Assembly: GCA_015501605.1 (NCBI GenBank)
Contig: JADNRZ010000004.1
Location: 1,612,001 to 1,676,000 of the forward strand
Source: Panaeolus papilionaceus
Taxonomy: Eukaryota; Basidiomycota; Agaricomycetes; Agaricales
Length of the DNA: 64,000 nt
Reading direction: 5' to 3'
The position numbers were made by a program, and so were the translations under genes. A model generated the notes under the pieces. The model worked only from the letters and a program-made list of their open reading frames with translations. It ran no database searches and was not told the DNA's origin. Below, piece after piece: positions 22,516 to 35,807 of this stretch. Position 1 is the first letter of the stretch. Each line of letters begins with the position of its first letter.

Positions 22516-23212
22516 GGTGTCGCTGGAGGGATTGAAGGATGGAAACAGGTTGCCTTCACTGTCAGCGAAGAGGCTTGTATTTATGATGCCCGCAACGAAC
22601 TAACCCTGCAGGTCCCATTTCATTCAGCAAAGGCACCGTTTTCAACGTCTGATTAACTTTCGTTCAAAGGCCGACCGTCGACGTACCAACGCCATTTTGG
22701 TTATAAGCACAATTCAGTAGGTTTGAATACTCACTCATTCCATCTGACAATGTCAGACGTTCTCGTTATCCATGCACGCGAGTGTTTTCCGAAAACTTGT
22801 GCCTGGCCATTTGACAGGTTGCGAAACAGGACCAGGTTTCCAGTCTTCAAGAGTAAGTCATTCAGAATCAAAAGCATTATGAAATTGAGAATTGGAAGTC
22901 GTTTTCACGAGTTGTGTCGAGCTTTCACAGAACGAACTTCTAGTTTGTGCACTTGGATGGTGGCCAAGCTCAAGATGGTGACCTGGGGCTGTGCTGAGCT
23001 CATTCTTGAATTACCAAATGGAGAATACGACGGACGCCCACATCAGATTTTGGTGATGACCTCGGCAGGTTTGTAGTTAACCACCACCACGACCTCTAAT
23101 CTTGCTGCTGGGCGGCCTGATTCAGTCCTCAAAGCTGGTCTTTGAAGGAGATCATTGCAAAAGAATTGATTCAAGCAACAAGACCTACGTTCTAGTGTTG
23201 AAAATCGCAATC
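22516..23212. promoter_or_regulatory. Divergent promoter interval
   Basis: Upstream interval between the minus-strand membrane protein (22515) and the plus-strand secreted protein (23213). A 117-codon plus frame at 22723-23076 has no signal peptide, motif or flanking splice pattern, so I treat it as chance. Confidence 0.35.
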
Positions 23213-24637
23213 ATGTTGGCTACTCTTGCTCGCTCTGTGAGTTTCATGTTCAAGCTTGGTTTAGTTCATTCTAACAGGAAAATATTTGTGTTTGTAGTTG
23301 CCAGTGACTTTGCTCTTATTATTCGCTTCTGTGGAATTTGTCAAAGCTTTGCCCACCCTTGAATCTTCCCCGGAACTAGAAGCAAGGGACGGCAGTGTTA
23401 CTGTTTGGAATGCTCCTCGTGATCCAACTCAGTGCCATGAGCTAGATGTAGACGACGTTCAGAGTTGTGAGTTTCGCTCTGTTTTTTTTCTGACCCCGTC
23501 CTCATACATATACAGTACCCGGGTATTCAAAGTTGGAAGAGTATGCTCGTACGAAGTGGGGCGACGACGAATGGACTATGTCGATTAATCCTCCCGGTGT
23601 GAGCCTCCTTGTCAATTGAGCGTATTTCACACAAGCTGATCAATGACCCTCCTGTAGTACCGGGATAAACGTGCTACAATCTGTGTTGTTAACCCAGTAA
23701 TGGTCAATACTACTGGAACAGCAAATTGCACAGAGAAACGTGTCTATATCCCCCCAGTCGGCAAATCCAATCACATCAAAGTGGATCAGGGATATCAGAA
23801 CATTGGGAACTGGAGCATTACCAGTAAGCTCGCTATATTACTATATAATATCCTACTCTGAACTCTGGGTTCAGATACCTCCAACGCTGCCCACGCACTC
23901 TTTTTTTCTGGGATCTTTCAAATGCCTAATATCACCAGCGAGTCTTTCATCACTATCAAGGGAAAAGGAGATTTCATCAATGCTCCAAATAATGGGTACA
24001 GATTAACATTATCGGCTTAAACAAATCCTCAAACGGCGACGTTTTTTCATCCACAGATTCTCCACAATAGCGTCGAATAGAACCATTAAGAATACTGAGT
24101 TGACCCATGTTCAGGACAAAAGGTGTATTGGAACGGTACGTCTACTATCGTTTGAAATGTAAAAATATTCAGGCTCGCTAAAGAACATCTTGCTGTCATT
24201 GTAGGTTATGAATAAAGAATGTATCCTTCCTGCCAATGGCCGCATCCAACTTGAAGCGACAGGTTACATCTGGTTCACCTATAAAACCAAGGTCTGATAC
24301 ATTTGTCTTAATACAATCTGCAGCTCAACTCATTCTACTGGCATCTAGCGCGCTCCCCTTGACAATCCTACGGGTGGCAAGCACAGGCGGTGTCAGTCTC
24401 CAGTTGTCACTCATTCGTATGAGTACTGATTGCAACGATATTACCAGATGCTGTCCTCATTCAAGATGTGCTCCGCGATGCTACTGAGCGGTCTGAGTTT
24501 ATCGACTTTGAGGGATACATGAATACTACCTGGCGCTATGATTACTTTGATGAATGTACGTCCCAACAGGCTTGGACCTTGATAATTGGTTCATGTTGTT
24601 ATTACTTGCAGGTCGATGGAATTTCAAGCTCGATTAG
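23213..24637 (+). CDS. Secreted protein of unknown function
   Basis: Multi-exon gene built by hand; it starts at 23213 with a short first exon (8 codons) whose splice to the next exon completes a signal peptide (LPVTLLLLFASVEFVKAL). Later exons carry LPGYSKLEEYARTKWGDDEW, KRATICVVNPVMVNTTG, IKVDQGYQNIGNWSITNTS, TVMNKECILPANGRIQLEAT and GYMNTTWRYDYF, ending at the TAG at 24635-24637. Several N-x-S/T sites fit a secreted glycoprotein. The introns around 24294-24350 and 24400-24465 are less certain than the others. I recognise no characterised domain; layout resembles secreted proteins expanded in agarics, which is an impression and not a search result. Confidence 0.6.
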
Positions 24638-25097
24638 CCACAATACAATGTTGATTGTTACTAAGCTTTTCTGATCAACCTTTCGCAATCCGATAACTCT
24701 GGGTCTTGCGGAAACCAAGCTATGAAATTGCCGGAGCACTGCAGACACACGCTTCTATTAATCAAGCCTAGTCATGATTACAAGTGCTACCTCTACGAAT
24801 TCACTTGAACGCTGTGGTTTATATTGTTATATTTTTATCGTTTCCTGATCAGTTAGGTTACCTTTTGAATCTTCAGCGCCGCAGCTGACCCGTGACAGAC
24901 ATCGACATGATTATCGCCCTCAATTCAATGAAAATGTATCAAGAACCTGCCAAGAATTTGGGTTCTGTTGGTGATTCCACGTCTCTTCCGAGTCTGGCGG
25001 AGTCTTAAGCTATACTTAACGTGTTGTCGTTTGTTGCACTGACCCCACCAACCAACACTTTGCTAGGGCTTCCACACCCACCCAACATCTGGCTCGA
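24638..25097. other. Intergenic spacer
   Basis: Spacer between two plus-strand genes. Nothing recognisable is seen. Confidence 0.35.
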
Positions 25098-26839
25098 ATG
25101 TCTGGCTCAACTTATTTACCTATCGAAATTTGGGAGCTTATCACCAGCTACCTTGCCAGAGCTGAGGTTGAGAGGCTGTGCTCAGTCAATTCGGCTCTCC
25201 TGCACATCGTTTTGGATATGCGATACAATGAGGCGGTGGTCGCACCTCCCTCCATGTATGTTGATGTAGCGAAGCCAAGGAATCTTGTGTTAGTGTTCTA
25301 ATAGCCTTATTGGTTGCTTACTCATTTGCTGGAAACCACCTTCTCATCTTACTGGGTAGCACGCCAGTTATTCTCGACCATGTTCGGGTCTTGGTTTTCA
25401 CAAACCCACCCGAACCAATTGAAGACACTAGCGCCAAGCTCTTCGACAAAATCATCTCGTTATGCCGACCATCCTTACTCCTCGTGCCGCGTATTCCTAA
25501 ACCCCTTGAATGCAGCGAGTACTTCGGAGATTTATTATCTTCCACTGCCCCATCCCTCCACCGACTTCAGGCAGTCAAATTCGAGTTCAGCCCATGGTTT
25601 TCAACATCTTTTTTTCAGGAGCAAATGCTCTTTTTCGGACATATATGTGTGGAGGGATCGGTCTCTGCCTCTAACATCACGAATCTTTCCCTGGATGCTC
25701 CACTGGACATTGTCTCTCAGCACTGGCCAAAATCACTTACTCTTCCCAACCTACAACATCTTGCCGTCTACCTATGGACCCGTGTTCGACGCGAAGCCTG
25801 GGATGATACCATCCGATTTGTGGTTGACCTCATCAACAATCATTCCCAATCACTGAGCCAGCTGGACCTGTCCAATGCACCCTTGTGGAACCTGGAATCC
25901 GTGCTCACAAGGGTTAACCGCCTTCCAAAGCTGCAAATCCTCTCTCTTTGTTACATTATAAGAGAGAAAGCAGTACCTTCAGCGACATTAGGACACTTTA
26001 TGTCCAATCACGCCTCTCATCTTGTTGACATTCGGCTACGCTTTGTTCAGCAATGGGAGTGGTTCTGCACTCAGCGATATGTAGAGGTCATCCTAGAGTC
26101 AACCCTTGATTTGCACATACCCAATCTTCGACATCTTTCCCTGTACTACAATGAGCCTTGTGCCGTGGACGTTCGCACGATAAAGAAATGCCTAAGACGG
26201 CACCAAGAGCTAACATCTCTGGTTTTGCTCACTCGTCTCCATACAGATAACGAGATGGAAAGTGGAATGTGCTTGCCCGACACACAAGACTCGATAGCTC
26301 GGTCTCTTCGCCAACTTCGAAGTCTAACTTTAGCTATCATAAAGACCGATATCAGTCTCGTATTATGGATAGCCTACTCTGTACCCCAACTGGAGTATCT
26401 ATCTGTCAGAGAGCTATCCCTGCTTCGTGACAAAGAAAGCTATTTCACGGTAGTTAAATCCTTACTCGCAAATGCCAATGTAAGTATCAACAATGTTGGT
26501 ATTCCTCGAGATCGAAGACTTTCTCACTTTGGTTACGCACAGATTTCCTCAAAGCGCATCCCGAAATCAGCCTCCGAACTATCTCTGAGAGAATTCGAGT
26601 ACGTGGCTGTAATCCCTTTCAATCTAGGGTATTCCATTCGCCAGCGAATAACTGAAAGTCTCCCTACTGTTGTTCGATTTTGTGGGACAGACACTGCATC
26701 GTTCCTGGAGACAGGAGGTCGCGTGGAGTATGGAAATAGACTCAGCAACTTAACGCGCCCATTTGCAAAGAGCCTTCATGCTTCGATGCGGGAACCTCCG
26801 AAATACGACGCTTCGACCTTTTCTCCGGGTGTTTTTTAG
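25098..26839 (+). CDS. F-box/LRR-like protein
   Basis: Two-exon gene of 556 residues: 25098..25288 and 25360..26839 (71-bp intron, phase 2). The N-terminus YLPIEIWELITSYLARAEV is a typical F-box opening of substrate receptors for SCF ubiquitin ligases. The rest is built from leucine-rich segments such as SLSQLDLSNAPLWNL, LPKLQILSLCYI, IPNLRHLSLYYN and VPQLEYLSVREL, spaced as in irregular LRR folds. It is unrelated in sequence to the tandem F-box pair at 6.6-9.7 kb, apart from the general design. Intact and full-length. The target protein cannot be predicted. F-box/LRR proteins of this kind are strongly expanded in agarics. Confidence 0.8.
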
Positions 26840-27126
26840 GCTTAGGCTTTGTAGCCAGAGATCCGAATCCCGTATAGAATATTACTTACTACATATGCCT
26901 GGATTTACTTGGGTTATACATGCAACTATCGATCTATTCACAGCAGGAATATTAAAGAAATAAACGCTAATGCCAAAGACATTAATGAAACTGCCATCCT
27001 GGTCCCGGAGCCTAAAATAAAGTCAAACGTTAGTGCATCAATCCTGGCACGAAGCCAGTAGCTTCTTACTGTGGTTAAGAGATCCGGACCCGACAATGGG
27101 CGCTAGAATTCGCATTAACGATGGTG
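26840..27126. other. Convergent 3' spacer
   Basis: Short 3' interval between the F-box gene (plus) and the aspartic protease (minus); no gene seen. Confidence 0.35.
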
Positions 27127-28912
27127 CTACCAATGATGTATAAGATGCGTACAAGGGGTGGTTCCTCCCGCGGTAACGGAGAGTTCGGCAAACCCAACAG
27201 AAGGTGGTGTCGCTCTGAATACCGAATAAACGTTTTTCTGGTGAGGAAATATGATTAATTTTTGTCGTGACAGTGGTCGAAATACACTGACGAGGAATGT
27301 ATCCCCAATAACCCACGACGGGACCCCAGGCCCTGCGACGACATTGCTACCAAGTGTCAGGTCGAAAATGGCACCGGCGCACATATTTATGTCTCGAACT
27401 GATTCTGGACCGAGGTTCATGTCTTGCGAGTTGATAGCCCATGCTTTACCTCCAAAAGAAAACGTGATTTCGACAGACGTGCTGCAGGCTACGAGGCGAG
27501 TATAAATTCGAAACCGTCCGATTAGCGCGACATTACTCAGACCGCCAAATTCACCTACGGAAAGTAAAATGTCCGGGAAGCCTTTGGGAAGGTGCTGACC
27601 CTGGAACAGCCGCCCAAATAGCGGCTACATCATCGGATGGGCCTCCAATTAGGGTCGTCCCTGTATCGATCGCAGCTAAAGCAGCATTGCCTGTTGGAAC
27701 GCTAATCGACTGTCCTTGCACCGTTACGGCTGCAATCGCTGAACGTCAGAGAGTGCAATAGTGTGCGGCGTGGCTCCAAATTCTCGAACCTTTTACAGAA
27801 AGCATCCAGAATGCTGGCTGTGTAGCCAAGTTATAGAACTCAATATTGCCAGAGAAGAGACTGGAATTCGTCCCCCCAAGGGTAAATACTCCACCCGGGC
27901 GCTCGTCGTCTGGTCCAGTCGCGTCATTAACGCGTGCGAACCAGAACGACATTTCGGGTGAAGACAGCTGTGCACCATTCACTAGCGCTTGCCAAAATGG
28001 AATTGCCTGTGTCTTTGCGATCGTGTTGAATGCGAGGCCAGCAAGGCCTGAAACTGTTCCTTCAAGGAGTCCGCTCGAAGTTTGGGCAGCTGTGACTGTT
28101 AAAATAGATTTGTGAGTCGTATATGGTCCCCTATCAATCACCGGCTTGATGATGTGCGTATCAGGCCCGATGTGTGCTTGAACACGTACCGAATACTTGG
28201 TTCTTGACTGTAAACCCTCCCATGGATACTGTATCGGATGATACGGACCCAGCCACCGAGCCGGAGCCGTATTGCAATGAAATGCCAGCACTTATACTGT
28301 TGAACGACGAAGATCTGCTGTTGTCGTATACCAAAGTGGTAGATTTACACGTCTGGCAAGCCTTCCCTACTACCCATAGGTCTGAGGATCCGGTGTCCAG
28401 GATGACATGAAACGGTTGTGGCCTACACTCCGCATTTCAAGTCAGCCAACCCGAAGCAGAACAGAGGGAAAAGCAGAAATTTTTGATGCTGTGGCTATCC
28501 TTTTACAAGGAAACTAAGGCGACTCGCACGTCTAGGTAGAAAAGGAACGTAACGGTGGATCAAACTTTGGCACTTACGGCGTTCCAATGGATATTGAGGC
28601 GATGTAGATGCTATCTCCCCCCTAATTTACAGCGTTGAAGGGTCTTTCTACCAGACAGGCTATAGAGCTCACTTGGTTTATAACTGGTATTCCTATACTA
28701 CTTGCGCGTCTCATTATGTTCCTCTGATCTCTAAACTCTTCTGTGGTTCGGTGTCCATACTTGAGTCGTAACTTGTCAGCTTCTGCCACAAGATTGTCAG
28801 GCCTCGTCAGTCCCCGTTTTGTTAGTGGTATATGTACTGGATTTGTCGCAATAGTAAGTGTTGTCAGGATCAGTGTCAGTAACAGAAAAGGGGTAACCGT
28901 CCGAGTCATCAT
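27127..28912 (-). CDS. Secreted A1 aspartic protease
   Basis: Pepsin-family endopeptidase, 436 residues in seven exons: 28912..28673, 28621..28578, 28422..28190, 28095..27790, 27738..27559, 27488..27292 and 27237..27127. A signal peptide (PFLLLTLILTTLTIATN) and a basic propeptide precede the mature part. Both catalytic aspartates are present: VILDTGSSDLWVV in exon 3 and AIDTGTTLIGGP in exon 5. The flap is QYGSGSVAGSVSSDTV, and the C-terminal lobe has PCSTSVEITFSFGG, PSWVIGDTFL and FRATPPSVGFAELS. The last intron (54 bp) is a multiple of three without a stop, so a naive ORF call would keep it as coding; removing it restores the GDTFLKNVYSVF junction of the family. It probably serves extracellular protein breakdown. 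Confidence 0.93.
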
Positions 28913-29665
28913 GAAAGGAGGAGAAGGTGGAGAGGGGAGGGAGGAGTTAGGGTAGGATTCGGAGATCCGGTCACTCGTCAAGAGTACGGACCACGTTAAG
29001 AATCTTCCACAGAGCCTTGAATAGCCTGCCGTAAGCAGCACAAGCGGTCGTCTCGTTCGAAGACATCGTTTTTTCTCAGACCCTGGCGTCTATTTTTGGC
29101 TCGGCATCTCGGCGATCAGACTGGGCAACTTGTGATCCATCCATAATAACCCGAAGTATCGCTGCTACGGTCTCTATTCACCGTGCCCAGCACTTTGCGC
29201 AATGCGAATAGTGTGCCTAAAAGCTCATCTAGGTGACATTTCTGATACACTTTAAGAAAGCCTGGAATTCACATCTCAATAATCATCCATCTTGCGTGGG
29301 TGCTATCGCTCTACAATGAGATCATGGGGCCGCTCGAAGACAAACGATCTGTCGGACTGAAGGGATGTAAAGTTGGTACCTAATCGCCATTCTTCTTGAT
29401 CGAATCTAGTACATACAGAGTATACAATATTCCCAAACTTTATTCTTTCGTGCGTCATGTTTCGGCTCTTAAGACTCGGATGTCGAAACCGAAAGGATGT
29501 TTACTTTTAGAATGGGCGAAATTCAGTCAGCTCATTCCTTGAATTGAATCAATAACATTGTAAACAAAAAAGGTTGGGATCTATCAACTTTTCATATATA
29601 TCTTCGAGCACTGGCTTTATTCCTATACATCTCTATCGAACCAGGGAGCCAAATTAACGAGAGCA
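28913..29665. other. Intergenic spacer
   Basis: Promoter side of the protease gene and 3' side of the second OYE gene. No gene seen. Confidence 0.35.
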
Positions 29666-31232
<1,567 letters not shown>

Positions 31233-32022
31233 TGGTTGTCAGAGAAGATGGAGTTGTATGATAGAAACTTTTGAAGAGCTGTTTACTTGAGTTGGTAGGG
31301 GATGATGTTCATAGCTCGACATACATTGCGCTTTTATTCTGCGCAGGATTTAGGCTTGGCATTGTTCTTTTACAGCTATCCTACTTCTGTGATGAGTTCA
31401 GCTCGCGATACGTACGCTCCTTACAAAGTAATCAATGACTTGATTTAGTTCGGTGAAAATCGTTTTGCGGTGCTACTGGCTGTCTTCAACAGATTGGGGT
31501 GGGACTCGCGACATCTTCCGAACGATTAAACAAAACCTCCCTCCTAAGGGAGTGCGGACTCATCACAATTAGTCTGTTCGAACAAAGTGCTGACAAAATT
31601 AATTTAATTCGGTTGGACGCTTCCGTCGCTACGTGATGCTATCCAATCTTTTTCATGATGTGCCGAAGATCCCCAGCTTGGGGTTGAATGAACTTGGTCC
31701 GCGAACGGTGGACAACGGTGAACTTCCGAATCAGAACAGGCTGAATGGTTCTTGCAACTATGAAAACCATGATCATTATAAAACAAGTAGACGTGGTTTG
31801 AAACAATAAATAAACCGTGTTATCTCACTCGTCGACCACTCAATACTCGAATCTTATCGACTTTACAGAAAGAGAGGGGAGGTTGTGGCAGTGCTCAGTC
31901 GCAGAGCTCGTGGGACAAATGTGTTGCGCGGCTGAGTAATCAGGACGGTGCCGAGTTTGGCAGGGTTCTTTGGAGTTGATTTACGACTCACAAGCATCAC
32001 ACTGACTTGAACTACATCCACC
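31233..32022. promoter_or_regulatory. Divergent promoter interval (OYE copy 2 / UPF1)
   Basis: 790 bp between divergent starts of OYE copy 2 and the UPF1 helicase. No separate gene is visible. Confidence 0.4.
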
Positions 32023-35000
32023 ATGGACTCGTTCGACAACTTCCAATATGATTCAGCGTCGTCTTACGGCGGCATGGGTGTCGTAGACGACACATCTTCA
32101 GTTTACACAGCGACAACACAGGACAATGCTTCTGTAGATCTTTCCAACCTTTCCTTGGCTGATTACAGTCAGTCAACAACCACTGCAAATGGCCAACGTC
32201 ATTCGCCAACTCAGAATCGTGCTGGAGTCGACGAGGATTTCGATGCGGTTTTAGATGATTTGAAGGATGAGTCTGCAGTTGATCTGCCTCCTCATGCTTG
32301 CAGGTGAACATATTTATTTTTTTTGCTCGAGTTATTGGCGAGTACTAATATTTCCATCGCTTAGCTATTGCGGAATTCACTCTCCGGCTTCAGTTGTCAA
32401 GTGCCTCATTTGTTCAAAGTGGTTTTGCAACTCTAGAGGAAATACCTCTGCATCACATATCGTCAACCATTTGGTTCGTGCAAAGCATAAAGAAGTCATT
32501 TTGCACGCCGAAAGCCCTTTAGGTGAAACAACACCCGAGTGCTACAACTGCGGCAGCAAGAATGTTTTCATGCTCGGTTTCATACCCGCAAAAAGCGATA
32601 CTGTAGTAGTTTTGCTTTGTCGGTGAGTTATATCACTCTTTCGATCCTGACGTTACACTGTCTGATCAACATCAACATCAAAACGCTGTATTTCAAAAAA
32701 CAAAACAAAAAACAAAAACAAAAAGCCAACCATGTGCTCAAATATCGAAAGACATCTCTTGGAACGCATCATTATGGGCACCACTCATCGATGACCGTTC
32801 TTTCCTCTCCTGGCTCGTCAAGCCACCTAGCGAAACTGAACAATTGCGGTCTCGCCAAATTTCGTTTGACCAGATCAACCGCCTTGAGGAACTCTGGCGC
32901 GACAATGCCAATGCAACACTTGAAGATCTTCAAAAACCAGGCGTCGACGATGAACCGCAGCCCATTCTTATCCGCTACGAAGACGCATACCAGTACCAGA
33001 ACATCTTCGGCCCGCTTGTCAAGATTGAGGCCGATTACGATAAGCGCCTAAAGGAGAGTCAGACCCAAACTGACATCACTGTACGATGGGATATTGGTCT
33101 GAACCAAAAACGCGTTGCGTGGTTCGGTTTGCCGAAATTGGAGAGCGGAGAGGTTAGGTTGGCGGTTGGAGACGAGCTGAGGCTTCGTTATCAGGGAGAG
33201 CTGCATAAGGCTTGGGAAGGCGTTGGACATGTTATTAAAATTCCCAACAGTAAGCTTTACTCGTTGATTCATTTTGGTTATCCGGCCTTACCTTCTGTTG
33301 ATAGACGTTTCCGATGAGATTGGTCTAGAACTTCGTCGTACAGAGGGCGTTCCCTCTGAGTGCACGCATAACTTCTCGGCTGACTTTGTGTGGAAGTCGA
33401 CGAGTTTTGACAGGATGCAGTTGGCTATGAAGACGTTTGCAGTGGATGAGAAGAGTGTTAGCGGTTACATTGTATGTGTCTTCCTTTGCCTTTCCTTTCT
33501 CAGTCATGCCCATTAACCTTTGTTGTAGTACCACAAACTCCTCGGGCACGAGCTTGAACCACAATCATTGCGCACTCAAATGCCCAAGCGCTTCTCAGCC
33601 CCCGGCTTACCAGAGCTCAATCACTCGCAAATGTACGCAGTCAAGAGCGTCCTCCAAAAGCCTCTCAGCTTGATCCAAGGCCCTCCTGGAACTGGAAAGA
33701 CCGTCACATCCGCTTCCATAGTTTATCACCTCGCCAAGATGAATCCCGGCCAGGTCCTTGTCTGTGCCCCCTCCAACGTCGCTGTTGATCAGCTCACTGA
33801 AAAAATCCACGCGACGGGGCTCAAAGTTGTACGCCTCACGGCCAAGTCTAGGGAAGCCCTGGACTCGAGCATCGCCTTCCTCACGCTACATCAACAAGTA
33901 GCGAACAGCATCACGCATGTGGAGCTGCAGAAGCTTATTATGCTCAAGAATGAGCAGGGAGAGTTGAGTAGTAACGATGAGAGGAAGTACAAGACATTGA
34001 TACGGCAGTGCGAAAAGGAGATATTGAGTGCTGCTGATGTGATCTGCTGCACTTGTGTGGGTGCGGGTGACCCTAGGCTTAGCAAGCTCAAGTTTAGGAC
34101 TGTGCTCATCGATGAGGCTACTCAGGCAGCGGAGCCGGGTAAGCACCCTTTTTTTTTAAATTGACGTCTTTCATTTTGTGCTGATCACCGTTTATTTGTA
34201 GAATGTATGATTCCACTTGTATTAGGATGCAAACAGGTTGTGTTGGTCGGTGATCACCAGGTGCGTTTTTTTAGTGTTTTATTCATTTCCGTCGGGTACC
34301 CGTTCCTCACACCGAACTGTACTTTTTTTGCGTATTACAGCAATTAGGACCGGTCATCATGAACAAGAAGGCCGCACGCGCAGGACTTACCCAATCCCTC
34401 TTCGAACGCCTTGTTGTGCTTGGCAACAGGCCCATCCGTCTGCAAGTGCAATACCGCATGCACCCATGCCTCTCCGAGTTCCCATCCAACATGTTCTACG
34501 AGGGCACGCTCCAAAATGGTGTCACGGCACCCGAACGTCTGCGCAAGAACGTCGATTTCCCGTGGCCCGCCCCAGACACCCCCATGTTCTTCTACCAGAA
34601 CCTGGGGCAAGAGGAGATCTCGAGCAGCGGTACTTCGTTCCTCAACCGCACCGAAGCGTCGAATGTGGAGAAGATCGTGACCAAGTTTTTCAAATCGGGA
34701 GTCGTGCCGAGCCAGATTGGCGTTGTGACGCCCTACGAGGGGCAGCGGTCGTATATTGTGAACTATATGCAGTTTAATGGGTCGTTGAAGAAGGATTTGT
34801 ACAAGGAGATTGAGGTGGCGAGTGTTGATGCGTTCCAAGGAAGGGAGAAGGATTATATTATCCTTAGTTGTGTGAGGAGTAATGAGCACCAGGGGATTGG
34901 GTTTTTGAATGATCCTAGGAGGTTGAATGTTGCGTTGACGAGGGCGAAGTATGGAGTGGTTATTTTGGGTAACCCGAAGGTGTTGAGCAAGGTGGGTGTT

Positions 35001-35807
35001 GTGTTTTTGCTACCCTTTGTTGGTGCTGATTTTTCTTTTTTTGACAGCATCCTCTTTGGCATTACCTTTTGACGCATTACAAGGAGCATAGTGTCCTTGT
35101 TGAAGGCCCGCTGAGCAACCTGCAACCCAGCATGATTCAATTCAGCAAACCCCGTCGCTCATTGGCCAAGTCCATGGATCAATTCAGAAGGCACGAGACG
35201 AATGCCCGGGACTACCTTCAAGCTTCTGCTCCTGCTCTTCCCACAGATTGTACGTCTCAATCTTACCAATCTAAACTGACGATAAGTAAAGAATCCTAAC
35301 CATTTCTGTGATTTTTCTGCGTTTTGTTTAGCTCTGAGCCGTCGTTCTGGGACTCCAAGCCGCTTCGATGCCAGCTTCTATCGCACACATGACGCCATTG
35401 GGTACATCCCATCCGACGTGCAATCTCTCCGCTCGCAAGCCACCTACTCCTCTGGTCTGCCCATGTTCAGCGCACAAAGCCCCTTCGCCACTGGAGGCAT
35501 CCCCCGTGGCGTCAACGGCACAAAACGCAGCACATACAGCTACGCCTCGTCCATCGTCTCTCAAGATGCCGGCCCGAGTGTGACAGACGCCAGCAGTGTC
35601 GTTGGCGCCCCCGGGGCTAATAACATTGCGTATTCGCAGAGCGATAGACTTAGGCGAAGGACGTCGTTTGGGAGTGCGTCTGTGGCGGGCCAGAGCGACT
35701 TTGCTGGGATGAGTCAGTATGATTATAAGAGTCAGGATGAGACTGCGGATTTGGATGATATGAAGAGTCAGTATGCGGGAACGCAGAGTGGGGTTACGGT
35801 TTTCTAG
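32023..35807 (+). CDS. UPF1: RNA helicase UPF1/NAM7 (nonsense-mediated decay)
   Basis: ATP-dependent SF1 RNA helicase of nonsense-mediated mRNA decay, 1075 residues in nine exons: 32023..32303, 32365..32622, 32726..33249, 33305..33471, 33529..34138, 34202..34260, 34341..34991, 35048..35249 and 35332..35807. The Cys/His-rich UPF2-binding domain spans exons 1-3 ([28 protein letters not shown]). Helicase motifs: Walker [13 protein letters not shown] near residue 460, [28 protein letters not shown] and [18 protein letters not shown]. The intron before exon 3 has a long A-rich tract and no pyrimidine tract, unlike its neighbours. The C-terminus is Ser/Tyr-rich and has SQ sites, as in the phosphorylated tail of UPF1. 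Cytoplasmic; single-copy in relatives. Confidence 0.97.

Noticed and set aside
22723..23076. 117-codon plus-strand frame upstream of the secreted protein
   Set aside because: No domain, no signal peptide, no supporting splice pattern; lies in a divergent promoter interval.
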